A stretch of DNA of 64,000 nucleotides from Scytalidium lignicola (taxonomy: Eukaryota > Ascomycota > Leotiomycetes). Of this stretch, positions 33,232-44,083 are shown piece after piece (the first letter of the stretch is position 1; every line of letters begins with the position of its first letter). The translations under genes and the position numbers were made by a program. The stretch is from the NCBI GenBank assembly GCA_002812745.2, contig NCSJ02000142.1, positions 1 through 64,000 of the forward strand, written 5' to 3'. The notes beneath the pieces are model-generated. The model was not told the origin of the DNA, searched no databases, and saw nothing but the letters and a program-made list of their open reading frames with translations.

Positions 33232-35265
33232 ATGGAGAGTAGCCTTATAGCAACACATTACGCCTTGTTAATTGGCCTGTGCTTTATCCCAAAGGAACAA
33301 CGCCAAAAGTGGCCGCTTCTCAGAGGCTGTACAAGAGATGTCCAAGAAATCAAACAGCTATTAGCAAATTCGTCATCAAGGGTTCACATTCAAACGCTCA
33401 CTGCAAGTCTTGTGGATCCAGACGTATACCGTCCATTGGAAGATAAAAATGACTTGTCTACTCACGAAAACATTATATCTAATCTTAAGGATATAACATC
33501 GAGGGCATTGGTTGGTAACTTCGTTTATATCCACTTTTCCGGGCATGGTATGGTAATTCAGCTTACCAGCCCTTATGCGAACGATTACACCGGTGAGCTT
33601 GTCTTAGTTGTTATTGTAAATGGTGATGTTACCAAAATTGAATATCTTGAAGGTTTTGTGTTGGCAGATCAGCTAAAGAAGATAGTGGAAAAAGGCTTGA
33701 AGGTGACGCTTGTGCTTGATTACTGTGCTTCTGGGAGTGTTGTGCAGGGTGATATTGACTTGTCAGTCCGATATCTGCCTGACAGCTATGAAGTGGACAT
33801 AGGATATGCGTTTATATCTAATAAAAATCTTCGTTTAGAAAGCTGGGGGTTTTGCAGTGCCTTGCTGCGACCAAACTGGTTGGTCAACCTCGACGGTTAT
33901 ACTGTGCTTACTGTGTGTGATTCTACGGAAATGGCTCGAGAGTTAAAGCTTGGGACTGAAGTATACTATGGAGCCTTATCTTATTTTCTAGTAAGGACTT
34001 TTAACAGGCTTGGGCGTGTTGGGGGTAAGCTGCAGCATATTTACGCTCATTTATGCGCTTGATTCGAAGAAGCAAATCTGTCATACAGGCTGATGCTTTA
34101 TGGGAACACGAGCCTTCATTTCTTCGAAGATACCAATTATACGAATGATAGCGCGGCAATTCCAGTTATTAATAAAAATGTGAGTCTAATACTAGAGGCA
34201 GGTCAAGCACATGGCGTTTGTGAAGGGGACAAATTTGCTCTATCTGCACCTGGCCTAACCAAGCCAAATATCCTTGTTGAGATCACTTACGCTAGAGATC
34301 TAACATCGAGTTTGAAGCTGTTGGATCCAACACCTATCTCTCTGGCATCAGGGATGACTGCAGCCGTACGCACTCGTTTATCTCTCCAGAGATTCCCTGT
34401 CCGGCTTGAGCTCCACCTCCCCTGCCGTGACACATGGGATGTGGCTCTGCAGAAACAATCGTCACTTGATATTCGCTACTCGAACAATGCAAGATCCGAA
34501 GTCTTGTTTAAATTCCACATCATTCTACTTTCCAAGAACTGTTACGAGATCTGGGACGAGTCAAATCAAAGGATACCGGACCTGCCCATATTTTATGACC
34601 TAGATAAAAACCCTGATTACGTATTAGATATTGTGCACCATTTGGCTGAGTTCAAGCTAGTACGGCACTTGGTCAATAACTCACTAATAAAATCAACCTC
34701 TCCCTTTAAAGGGTTATTCAGCGTCCATATCAAAGCAGCTGAAAAGACATTCCACCCAGGATGCCGACGATTCGGAATGTTTCATGCAGGATGCTCACAC
34801 GAAGAGTGCATGATAATGGTGAAGGACGGAGAACAGCTAGAATTGATCGTACAGAACAACACGAAAGAGAAAAACCAAAAGCTTCACATCCATTTATACT
34901 GCTTAGGTTCTTCTTGGGAGATAGAGAATGGTCTCAAAGCAGATTATGAGGTGATTTCACCTCGCTACAGTAATCAGGACGACGAAGATTATGAAAACGG
35001 GACCAACGGAGTATGGAGCAAGGTGCTTACAATGACGTTAGCTCAAGAGCTCAAAGACAAGGGGAAATGTCAGTGTGACGACATTTTGAAAATATTCCTG
35101 ACTGCTCGCCCAACTTCTTTTATATCATTGGAGTTGCCAGAAGTGGGCAAATTGACCAACCAGCGAAAGAATATCGAAAATGGAAGAGAAGGTTCTGATG
35201 GATTAGCAGAGGATTGGGCTGCACTGAATTTTCATGTTCGTACATATAAAAAGCTACAGCTTTAA
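33232..35265 (+). CDS. Caspase-like (clan CD) protease with large C-terminal domain; one in-frame TGA
   Basis: A single frame runs from ATG 33232 to 35265 (677 codons), broken only by TGA at 34060-34062 (codon 277). Residues ~8-260 form a caspase p20-like fold: THYALLIGL, LRGCTRDVQEIKQLL, catalytic His105 in YIHFSGHG, and catalytic Cys165 in LVLDYCASGSV (usually DCCHSGS). After the stop the frame continues FEEANLSYRLMLYGNTSLHFF and a ~390-residue beta-rich region found behind the caspase domain in other ascomycete proteins, as I recall it. CGA (Arg) to TGA would be one transition. The 3' part is fully open, so damage is very recent, the stop is read through, or it is a sequencing error. It is convergent with the TPR-CHAT gene 368 bp away. 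It probably acts in regulated proteolysis or cell death. Confidence 0.8.
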
Positions 35266-35633
35266 TATATGCGTGGATGAAATCTACCGGGCCTAGTATA
35301 AGAAGCTACAGCATTTTAGATTTCAGCTGTCAATTTCAATTTTAAAATACCAAGATCTAAGCTTCAGGAAGAAGCCCCGTTTTAATGTTGGGGTATATTA
35401 AGAGTACGCTCAAGGCTATGCAGACCGGTCTTATCTATGACCTCCTCACCCAAAGGCCCTAGTGGTGTTCACATTAAGTGAAAAGATGATCTAGCTCCCA
35501 ACATTATCAGGTTATTCCATCCTCCGTTAAAACCCATAGTTAATGAAGCAGGGTTTACTACACAGACAGGTTAGAAGAAAAAACATTGCGTATACAATGC
35601 TCCACCATCCCTACTCACCACGTGCTTTGAGAT
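35266..35633. other. Convergent 3' intergenic spacer
   Basis: 368 bp between the tail-to-tail caspase-like and TPR-CHAT genes. It would hold both polyadenylation regions. No gene seen. Confidence 0.45.
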
Positions 35634-38600
35634 TTACGCACCAAAATGAACAAAAGGCGCCCAACAAGAGTGATCAACATTAGGTTCAGAGCGGAGTCGT
35701 ATAACTGCCTCTCGTAGAGCTTCTGCCACTATGTTTTGTGTCAGCTTTCGGTTGCTACGTTTAGCAAGCTCGGTATAGAACTCTTCTGCAATGCGAGCGC
35801 AGGCACCGTCAACAGCTGGCCAGAGTGTTCCCACCACATGAACAAAGCCGGCCATTTGGAAAGCACTAGCAAGATGTAGGCCTTCATCTACCAACCGGCT
35901 TGCTTTCACCTGGGCAGTTGAGCATGCCGAAAGAAAGGCAATCCACAGTCGTTCCTCTGCTGCCAGCTTTGAAACTTCCAACATGGTCAGCTTATCAACT
36001 GATGCTGTACCATTAACCTCTTTATGCAGTAGCAGATGGCTCTCATAAGGGTCAATCGGATCTGACACTGCGTGGCACGCAAAGTGTGCAATGGTTGACT
36101 GCTCCAGCTCTTCTAGGACATTTTCAGCACTGGGTAGCCGCAACTCCTTAACGTCATATACGCCTCTGCAAGCCCTTTGGATGGCAGTTTTCTCGTCATC
36201 AACGCCAGGAAGATGCTGATGGCCGACAGTCGTAGGCATGGCAACAAGAAGAACGGAATTAACCTTATTCTCGTTGGCATCAGCCTTAACAGGTATGGAG
36301 GCTCTCGACCGTGAGTGGGCGAGGGCCTTGATGGTGGGAGTATAAGAGGGAACAACTCTGCTGAGAGTATTTTCTAAGGATGTTGGTCCGAAATCGACAC
36401 CAGCGGCGTGAAATGGGAGTGAACTGGCAAAGCCAGAACCGATCCACCAGACTCTAGGTCGCTCTGAACCCTGAAAGCCCATGACATCGAGCTCGTCGAG
36501 AACGAGTTTCACGCAGTTTCTCCAGAGCCAGGAATATAGATCCCCCCGAGGTTTTTTATCGTCTACGGTAATCTTTCGGTTGGTAGCGACAGCAACCGTA
36601 CGCGTGGATATATGTGTCGCGAACTGCGGCGCCTTTTTGAGCAATTGCTCTGGAAGATGAAGTGCCTTGATTTCATGAGGTGTAAGGATGATGGCATCGG
36701 CGCTGATATCAGAGATGTTCACGACCAAAATTGGACCCTCGGAGGCCAACATCTTAAGCTCACCTATATCTAGAGACATTTGAAATCGCTCGAACCCTGG
36801 TAATTGCCTGATCTTGCTTGCCAATTCTTCGATCTCGCCTAAAGCTTCCCTCCTATTCTTCGCAAGCTCTCTCGCAATAACCTCTCTCCATTCCCTGGCA
36901 AGCTGTCCTGGAATTCCTGAGCTCCAATATTCGGTAAGGCCCACTGGAAGCTCTGCCCTACGATAGTCTTCAATCTCATCTGCATCTACCTGATAGCGAA
37001 GGCTTGTGTAGTTGCTTACGAGGTCCTTATAATCTCTTCTCAGCACAGATAAATTGCCGCGATCATCAATGATATAACCAAGGATAAGCCCACGGCCAAA
37101 CTCGAGCTGCTGTAAAGCTTTTTCTGCCTCTCCAACCCGGAGGCTGAGTGAGGCCGCAATTGAAGCAATCCCGGAAATTTGATTGATGGCGTTCTGTTGG
37201 TCCTTACGGCTCGTGTAACGACGACATGCAAGGGGAACAAGCTTCAGCATCTTCTCAGCCAGCGACCTTGCCTCTTCCCACAATTTACTATTGACATAGA
37301 TCGAAATCGCGCTCCGGGCACACTCAATCCGATCTAGTGGAAGCCCATGGAGACTCTGGCTTGCTTTTATGAAGAGATGGAGAGCTTCGTTCACGTCAGC
37401 AGCATTTTTCATGCCTGGTGGAGCATTCAAATGTCTTTTTTCTAATGCTCTGGCAAGGTTTCTAAGGCGGTACACTTTCTCAATGTAGATATCTGGAGTT
37501 AATGATACTGCTTGTTGGAAGGCTTTAATACCATCGTCCAAATCAGCCCCTATCTTAGTCCTCTCGTGGAGGTGCATCATCTCAGAACCAAGGTTGCTCT
37601 TAGCGCTAGCATAAGATGGGTTGCTCGCCGGTATCAAGGTAATTGCTCGCCGTGTTGCTTCAATAGCTTTGTCAAGGTCTTCGTTGCTGCCACTGACTTC
37701 GTACTGGCAGAGAAGTAAATACCCCAAGTTAAGATCTTTGAAACCGCAGATACCATCTCCATGGGATGCAAAGGCAATATCTTGGAGCAATTGTGTAGCC
37801 TCCTCGAAGGTTTCTTTCGTTCGTCTCCGTTCGAAGCTTTTAGTGAGAGCTGCTAATAAAAGATTTAAAGAAGCCAGCCTTTGGGAATTCCACTTCCCAC
37901 TGAAGTCGACTGCTTCCTTCGTAAGCTCAATGGCGTGATCCACATCTGATATATCCTGTTCTCGACGATACCGACTTAAATATGCTGCTGCAAGATTATT
38001 TAACCAAATTGCCCTAGTCCGCTGCCCTCTCTGGCCTGGCAGATCTAGAGCATCCTGCGCTTTATCCATTGCTTCGCAAATAACTCTCTCACCTCCGATC
38101 CTGTCGTACTGATTAGTGAGCGCCGCTGAAAGGCTGCTCAAACAATACGCTTGAACATCCTCCGATTCTTTACTGAGCTCAATAGCTGTTCGAGCATGTT
38201 CAATGGCATCCTTGACATCGGACTCTGCGTTTGTATACATGGATCTATGGCGGACTCTGCGGCTGAGACTGCTTAAGACTCTGGCCCGGTCACGATCATG
38301 GTTAGCTCCCGAGAATAGTTGGACAATTTTCTCAGTAATTTCGATAGCATTGTCAATGTCAGAGAGAATTCCGGTTCTCTGATACAGGCACTCATGTAAC
38401 TGAGCAAGAATTGGCAATATCGATGCCCGACACTTAGGGTCATCAGTCAAGTCCTCGACAGTCTGTGCCAGCTGAAGTGCCTCGTCGAGATCGGAGCGCT
38501 CCCTAAACTCTAAGTATCTCTCACTGAGTGCGTCGGCAAGACTTTTCAGTGCTTCCCAGCGCCTTGAACCCCATACGACACCATTGAGATCATCGGGCAA

Positions 38601-39005
38601 CTTAGCCCACAATTCCTTCGCAACCTCAACCGCATCGTCAAAATCTCTCTTCTCTCTAGAAAGATCAGCCAAGTTCATCAGTATAGGCTGGAGATGGCGC
38701 AGAAGAACAAGACGATCGTGAGACTCTTTGGGCAACTCTTCCAAGGCTGCGTGGCCGCAAATAACGGCTATTTTGACGAAAATGTCAACGCCTTTCTCCT
38801 GGTATTCTTGGTACAGAGCTCGCAACCAGCGGAAAAGCCAAAACGGAGCTTTGTCGCGCCCTTGAATACCGCAGGCAAACTGCAAAATCTCTGTCTTCAA
38901 CTCTTCATCTCTCCCATAAACACTGGCAACATCTTCGCCAACATCGTCCAGAATATCTTTCCACGGGGTTATTAGCTTCAAATCTATGTCATTCAGTTTC
39001 TTCAT
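35634..39005 (-). CDS. TPR-CHAT protease
   Basis: One long exon from ATG 39005 to 35634 gives 1123 aa. The longer open frame upstream starts only at TTG, so the ATG is preferred, though an upstream exon is possible. Residues ~90-680 are helical tetratricopeptide-like repeats (RSDLDEALQLAQ, ISDVDHAIELTKEA, DLDKAIEATRRAI and others). The C-terminal ~330 residues form a CHAT domain (caspase HetF associated with TPRs). It shows RVWWIGSGFASSLPFHAAG, catalytic His978 in IAHFACHAVSD, catalytic Cys1028 in AFLSACSTAQ, and the typical end LREAVIRLRSE ... HSCWAPFVHFGA. Both catalytic residues are present, so it should be active. CHAT proteases are triggered through partners bound to the TPRs. The tail-to-tail caspase-like gene is an obvious candidate partner, by location only. 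Confidence 0.9.
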   Translation of the reverse strand: MKKLNDIDLKLITPWKDILDDVGEDVASVYGRDEELKTEILQFACGIQGRDKAPFWLFRWLRALYQEYQEKGVDIFVKIAVICGHAALEELPKESHDRLVLLRHLQPILMNLADLSREKRDFDDAVEVAKELWAKLPDDLNGVVWGSRRWEALKSLADALSERYLEFRERSDLDEALQLAQTVEDLTDDPKCRASILPILAQLHECLYQRTGILSDIDNAIEITEKIVQLFSGANHDRDRARVLSSLSRRVRHRSMYTNAESDVKDAIEHARTAIELSKESEDVQAYCLSSLSAALTNQYDRIGGERVICEAMDKAQDALDLPGQRGQRTRAIWLNNLAAAYLSRYRREQDISDVDHAIELTKEAVDFSGKWNSQRLASLNLLLAALTKSFERRRTKETFEEATQLLQDIAFASHGDGICGFKDLNLGYLLLCQYEVSGSNEDLDKAIEATRRAITLIPASNPSYASAKSNLGSEMMHLHERTKIGADLDDGIKAFQQAVSLTPDIYIEKVYRLRNLARALEKRHLNAPPGMKNAADVNEALHLFIKASQSLHGLPLDRIECARSAISIYVNSKLWEEARSLAEKMLKLVPLACRRYTSRKDQQNAINQISGIASIAASLSLRVGEAEKALQQLEFGRGLILGYIIDDRGNLSVLRRDYKDLVSNYTSLRYQVDADEIEDYRRAELPVGLTEYWSSGIPGQLAREWREVIARELAKNRREALGEIEELASKIRQLPGFERFQMSLDIGELKMLASEGPILVVNISDISADAIILTPHEIKALHLPEQLLKKAPQFATHISTRTVAVATNRKITVDDKKPRGDLYSWLWRNCVKLVLDELDVMGFQGSERPRVWWIGSGFASSLPFHAAGVDFGPTSLENTLSRVVPSYTPTIKALAHSRSRASIPVKADANENKVNSVLLVAMPTTVGHQHLPGVDDEKTAIQRACRGVYDVKELRLPSAENVLEELEQSTIAHFACHAVSDPIDPYESHLLLHKEVNGTASVDKLTMLEVSKLAAEERLWIAFLSACSTAQVKASRLVDEGLHLASAFQMAGFVHVVGTLWPAVDGACARIAEEFYTELAKRSNRKLTQNIVAEALREAVIRLRSEPNVDHSCWAPFVHFGA

Positions 39006-40815
39006 CGCTGAGTACGTCCTCCAGTATTGATTCCATCGTTTCGTCACGGACTTTCGACAGTAGTAAAAGTTAAGGAGATGTAGATTCAAGGCAGCCTCTG
39101 AAGTTGTATTGCCTGATCAATCCAAAGCAAAAATAGTTAAGAGGCTTATCTCCCTCATTAGTTTCTCGTTAATCCCTCGCCCGACTGCGCAGGAATGTTG
39201 TTGTGCCAGCAGGTGATTGGTACATAGTAATGCGAACCTCTCCCCAGTCGTATGCAAAGCCCTCCCGGAACGCCTTGATGGGGCTGACTTGCCGTGCTTG
39301 TTGTACAGCAGTTCCCCAGTGGTCACATGCAATCTAGACGACAGCTGGTGACTAGGTGAATGCTGAGTGGGTAGTTCATCACTTATAGGCTTCAGGATTA
39401 CCTTCAATTGAAAGCCCGTATCAGGTATCACCCCTAGGAAAATGTAGCCTGTAGCGATCTATAATTAACGCACTTCGCCCAAATATACAGGCGACTTGGA
39501 TTTTGCACGTCGGGACCGGCATATCATTCAACTTCATCTCTCACTAGGTTATCAGAATATGAGAGGCCGGGCACCGTGTGGAGAATGTAAATATCTAAGA
39601 GATCTTCTTGATATAACGGGCTAGGACGGGTTGTGGACGTCCTTCTATGATGATGCTATTAGTAGATTTCACTTAGCGAGGAAGATGGAATAATTGGGTG
39701 AATCTGCTTCCGATGTTGCCAATGGCAGGTATTATCGCAGTATTACGAACAACATATGATTTGGCCCTACTCGTACCATTGGGCCAGACTTCTCAAATTA
39801 CAGGTAGTCAAATACTGAAAACGTACTCATCTACCCCACTTTTCCTCCTCCCAGTCCATCCTCGTCTCTCCTGTGTTTCATTTCCGAGGCGCGATCCGAC
39901 ATGCCTTCAATCTCAACATTCCTGCAACAGGTAAGAATTGGTTTCTGTTTTCAATCTAGCCGCCGCCTTCACTTCTGATACTTGGTAACCAGATAAGAAT
40001 CAGTCCGAATGATGGCGTGTACGCAGCTATGCAACCCCTGCAAACTTCACTTTCGGTGGCTTCGCTTCAACAAGCAGCAGCACGATGAAAATCAATTAAA
40101 TGGAAAATGAAGCTATTCTCAGCTGTCCATATCACGCTAATTGATCTTAACCTCGTTGACCACAACTTTTTATATTGCAATTGCAATCCATGCACGTAGC
40201 AGTAGAGTTTATAATAAAATCTGTTTATATGTTAAGTATCCCATGAATTGATGCTTATTTACAAACGTCGATACAGGCAATTCAATATCGGAATCTCGAC
40301 ATGGGCATTTTCCATTTCTGTCTTTGAGCCTGAGCTATTACTGCTATCCTGGTAAATACGAAGCTACAGTGCCCCCAAGGCAGGAACGTGGAGTGCCTTT
40401 AGCTCAGGCCATGATTATACAATCTAATGTAAGTTTTTTCAGATCAAAATGCCTCACAACTTACCAAATAATATTATCTCTAGCTAATAAATTAATATAG
40501 CGTGTAAGAACCCGTTAAGAGTAAAAAAGAGAGTATCATATTTAAATGACGGAGGAGGTCGAGGGAGCCTAGCTATTTATTACCTTTGGCCTGCTCCCAC
40601 TAATGTAGATAAAAGACGAAGGTTTTTAGAAGAGTTGATAGAATATCACCAGGTAAAAAATATTGATAAATACGAAAATTATAGTCTACTCCATCATGAG
40701 ATTGTCCCCGTGAACAACAACATAGGTAATGTAACCTCTGCGCCCGTATTCGGAAGGACCATTATGAAGGATAGAGCACGAGAGTAATTTTTGTTAGCGA
40801 GTGTCAAGTCTAGCC
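39006..40815. other. Intergenic, nothing recognised
   Basis: About 1.8 kb. The part next to 39005 may hold an unseen first exon of the TPR-CHAT gene. A minus-strand ATG at 39036 opens a 15-codon frame beginning MESILEDVLSDEE, out of frame with the main ORF, which could be an upstream ORF. The rest shows no gene. Confidence 0.4.
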
Positions 40816-42832
40816 TCAATAAAACCCTTCCCTATGAATACTTCTATCCAAAACTCCCGCAGCCCGCAGTCCGTCAACTGCAGCATCTCCAAATCCACCC
40901 GGACCACATATAAAAACCTCTCTGTCCTGGACAACCTCCTTCCAATAACCTAATGATATTCGACCTCTATGTGGTACAATTTGTAAGTTGGGCTGTTCAA
41001 TCTTCCCGGAACAGATGTTTTCTTCCTTGGTGAAGAGGTCAACCTTCAACCTAGCATTTGAGATTCCTGCGTTAAGTGATATCTCTATCAGTTTCAAAAG
41101 GATACCTGGCTCCCTTGTAGATAGTGTCAGAACTATATCAACTAGACTGTTGCATTTACGCTCAGCCAAGGCAGAGAGCATGGACATAAAAGGAGTGATG
41201 CCAATCCCTCCAGCGACCCAGAGCATTTTAATATCTCCGTGTCCAATGCAGAAGTCTCCAGTAATACCAACAATATCAGCGACGATGTTTAAATTGTCGA
41301 TTGTTGCAGGATATTCCTGCTTATTCATTGAACGTTCTCTCAAAGCATCGAATAAAGCACCCGTTACCGCACCACCTTTCATTTCACGCATTGTTAATTC
41401 AAACCATGTCACGCCCCGACCTTCATGGGCACTCGATACCGTCCAAGTACGCACACGATCATCATTAATGGATCCTGGAGTGTCATTTGCCATATGACGG
41501 TATACAGGAGGCCCGATCCAGTTCATGAAATCGAGCACCATGGCTTGTCCCGGCCGGATTTTAAAACCACCTACACCTGGTTTAGATATAACTTCAAATC
41601 TCAACGTTGCAATATCGGGGCCAAATTGTATAGCTCTTGCTAGCCGAGCTTTATGTCCACTAGATACTGCCCCTTGAGCTTCCGGCTCTTCGAGGAGGTA
41701 TTTGATCTTAGGACTATATGGGCTGCGGCCAACATCAGTGCCTAGCTCCTGACGAACAGGTAATGCATCACGAATGAAGATATATCCTGTAGTTTCTAGA
41801 GTGACGATGCAAGCTTGCCTAGGCATAATATCAAATGCAGGCGGTCCAACAAGGACCCTTGCGGAACCGGTTAGATAAAGGACATCACCAGAAGTGAACG
41901 AGAGTATCGTTAAACCAGCTAGATTGGAAGATTGAATATTTCCCAAGCTAGATAGAAATCGATCTCCCGAGTACTCGGGGATGACTATCGTACGGCCATC
42001 AGAGGGCCGAACACGTATGAATCCAGGTAATCCACCACAAGCATTCATTCCAGCGTGGGAGGGGTACTTTTGAGCAGTAGCAACATCAGAGTTGTATACC
42101 GACGCAATGAAAATCGTATCTGCATCAGTAATAAATTTAACTATTTCGTCCGGTAGTCGTTCAGAAGGTCCTAGGTGTAGGTTTTGGTATGACACTGAAG
42201 GGCTTGTGTTGGGATGAGGGATTAACTTTCGAATATTGATATACTTGGGGCAATTTCTATGAAACCAAAATCAATTAGCATTATTATGACAGGTATCTGG
42301 AAAATATCTAAATGTATCTTTGTCCGTGTCGAGAGAATATTTTAACATACCCTACAGTTTCCGTGATCTGCAAGCCAAGCTCATAGTCCAATTTACTGCT
42401 CCGTTTAACTCCCCTTATCCAACCAGCGAACTTGTTCCGTCTTCTTGTAGAGAATTCAATCCCTAGACCAGCAATCAAGAATCTTTCTGGGGCAGTTATC
42501 TGTTGCTTCTTAGGACCCAGCCAAGCATCAAGTGTGCTTAACAATGGCTCCCCTTCCCAAAGGCGCGCATTCACTATTAACGTATTAAGATCAGGACCCC
42601 TCACAAAGCCAATCTCGCCTGTAGTTCCAGCAACTATGGATGCCCAAGGACGGCCATGCTCATCAGTAGTAGTTATGGGAATAAAAGGAAGATTTGAGGT
42701 GTGAAATATGCGGTGTTGTTCTCGCATCGCATTTTCGATCATTCCCCAGCTATTACTAACAGCATCCGCATAGCCTAACTTGCGCTGCACAATAATTTCA
42801 CCAGGATACCATCCTTGAAGAGCCGCGGTCAT
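40816..42832 (-). CDS. PNPOx-like split-barrel / ferredoxin-reductase-like flavoprotein
   Basis: Exon 1 is 42832-42351 and exon 2 is 42256-40816 (640 aa). The join restores GNCPKYI, a conserved block of the pyridoxamine-phosphate-oxidase-like (FMN-binding) half. That half includes HAGMNACGGLPGFIRV, PEYSGDRFLSSLGNI and TGDVLYLTGSA. The C-terminal half is an FR-type oxidoreductase: FAD-binding RTWTVSS, NAD(P)-binding WVAGGIGITPFMSML, then VFICGPGGFGDAAVDGL, ending EGFY. There is no C-terminal Cys cluster for a 2Fe-2S centre. It is probably a cytosolic NAD(P)H-dependent flavin oxidoreductase with unknown acceptor. It lies head-to-head, 1.2 kb away, with the CYP505-like gene. Confidence 0.88.
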
Positions 42833-44083
42833 AGTGAACTACAAGGATAACTCAATAATCAGTTTCTCAAATATATTTCAAGTTTACTTCACTTTCCCTC
42901 TCGAGCTAGTGCTTTATTGACGGCGTTTGGTTGTGGGGTGAGCCTATTTGCAACAGCCTATCAGATTTTCCGTGGGCAAGCTCTAAAGTGCAAGGCTTTA
43001 TAATCAACCCACGCAGAATTATATCATCTGAGCCACTTGTGGACGGTTTCTTCGATCCAATTAAGCTCTCTATCCTTACAAAGGTCGGTTGAGATTTTTA
43101 CTATAAAGCACTCGGCCACGCAGCCGCTACCGTCATGATCCTTCCACTAACTTTAGAGAGAAGATATTCCCCGAATGAAATCTAAAAATGAACTCTATAG
43201 ATTCTGAAGAAATAACTAGTTACCCGGCAATTAGATATAAATCCCACACTTCAATTCAATATCTTATGAGGAGCGGTCCTAGCTATCCCAATATCAACCC
43301 TTGCACTATACGCGGCCAATTAAATGGTTTCCAAGCCCCATGATTAGCGCTTAGAGAAACTAAGATTAACGCGCTTAAATAAAGAGTTAATCATACCATA
43401 CTCCATTCCCCATCCTAGGTAAAATAAACGGTTAGCGGGGTAACGTCTGTCTCCATCGGAGCAAGAAAAGGCCGTCTTAGATGTAGATCATATGATAAAG
43501 GGAAGAGTGCCGTAGGCATTGAAACTAGGCAGAATAGATGCAAGCCACCGAGCTACCGAATGGTTACAAACGCAATTTGAAAGGGCAGGAATAATCTTTG
43601 GTGATGTGGCCTGCGAAACACCGAGACCCCGAAAAGCATAGCTGCTTTCTATCATCAATCGCGGAGAGATCACCAAGGACCCTAACCAAAAATCCACTCA
43701 AGACACTTCTAAGAATCTCGGCAACTATTTGACTCAGGATATAGTAATCGGGGTTTTGTCTGCAGATTTTTGATATATGGCTCCATGGTCCTGTATTCTT
43801 TTTTTTTGCCCCTTCCGTTGTTTTGTTATTTAAATAGAATCAACTGTCTCGTGATAAGTATAGTTCCAACTATTTTTGTTCTTTTCAAACTGAAGAAAAG
43901 TGCGCCTGTTCTATTATAACCTTAACCTAATTATATCTCTATTTCTGGGTGGTTTTTTTACGGCGCCGTCTAGATGCTATCAAAGGCCGAGGATCGCGGC
44001 GCCTCCATACCAGGCCCAAAACGTAAGAGATGCGAAAAAGTCCAGACCTCTCCGGAAGATTTCATCCGCTAATTAAATAATAA
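42833..44083. other. Intergenic between head-to-head redox genes
   Basis: About 1.25 kb. The far right should contain the missing start of the CYP505-like gene, but two stops (TAA TAA) sit directly before its first recognisable codons at 44084. A 70-codon frame near 43.5 kb has no recognisable identity. Confidence 0.4.

Noticed and set aside
34093..35265. C-terminal part of the caspase-like gene as an independent gene
   Set aside because: It is in exact frame with the upstream part, with only TGA between, and family members carry both parts in one protein.
39117..39431. 104-codon minus-strand frame upstream of the TPR-CHAT gene
   Set aside because: Not in a spliceable relation that I could establish, and no similarity to TPR-CHAT N-termini.
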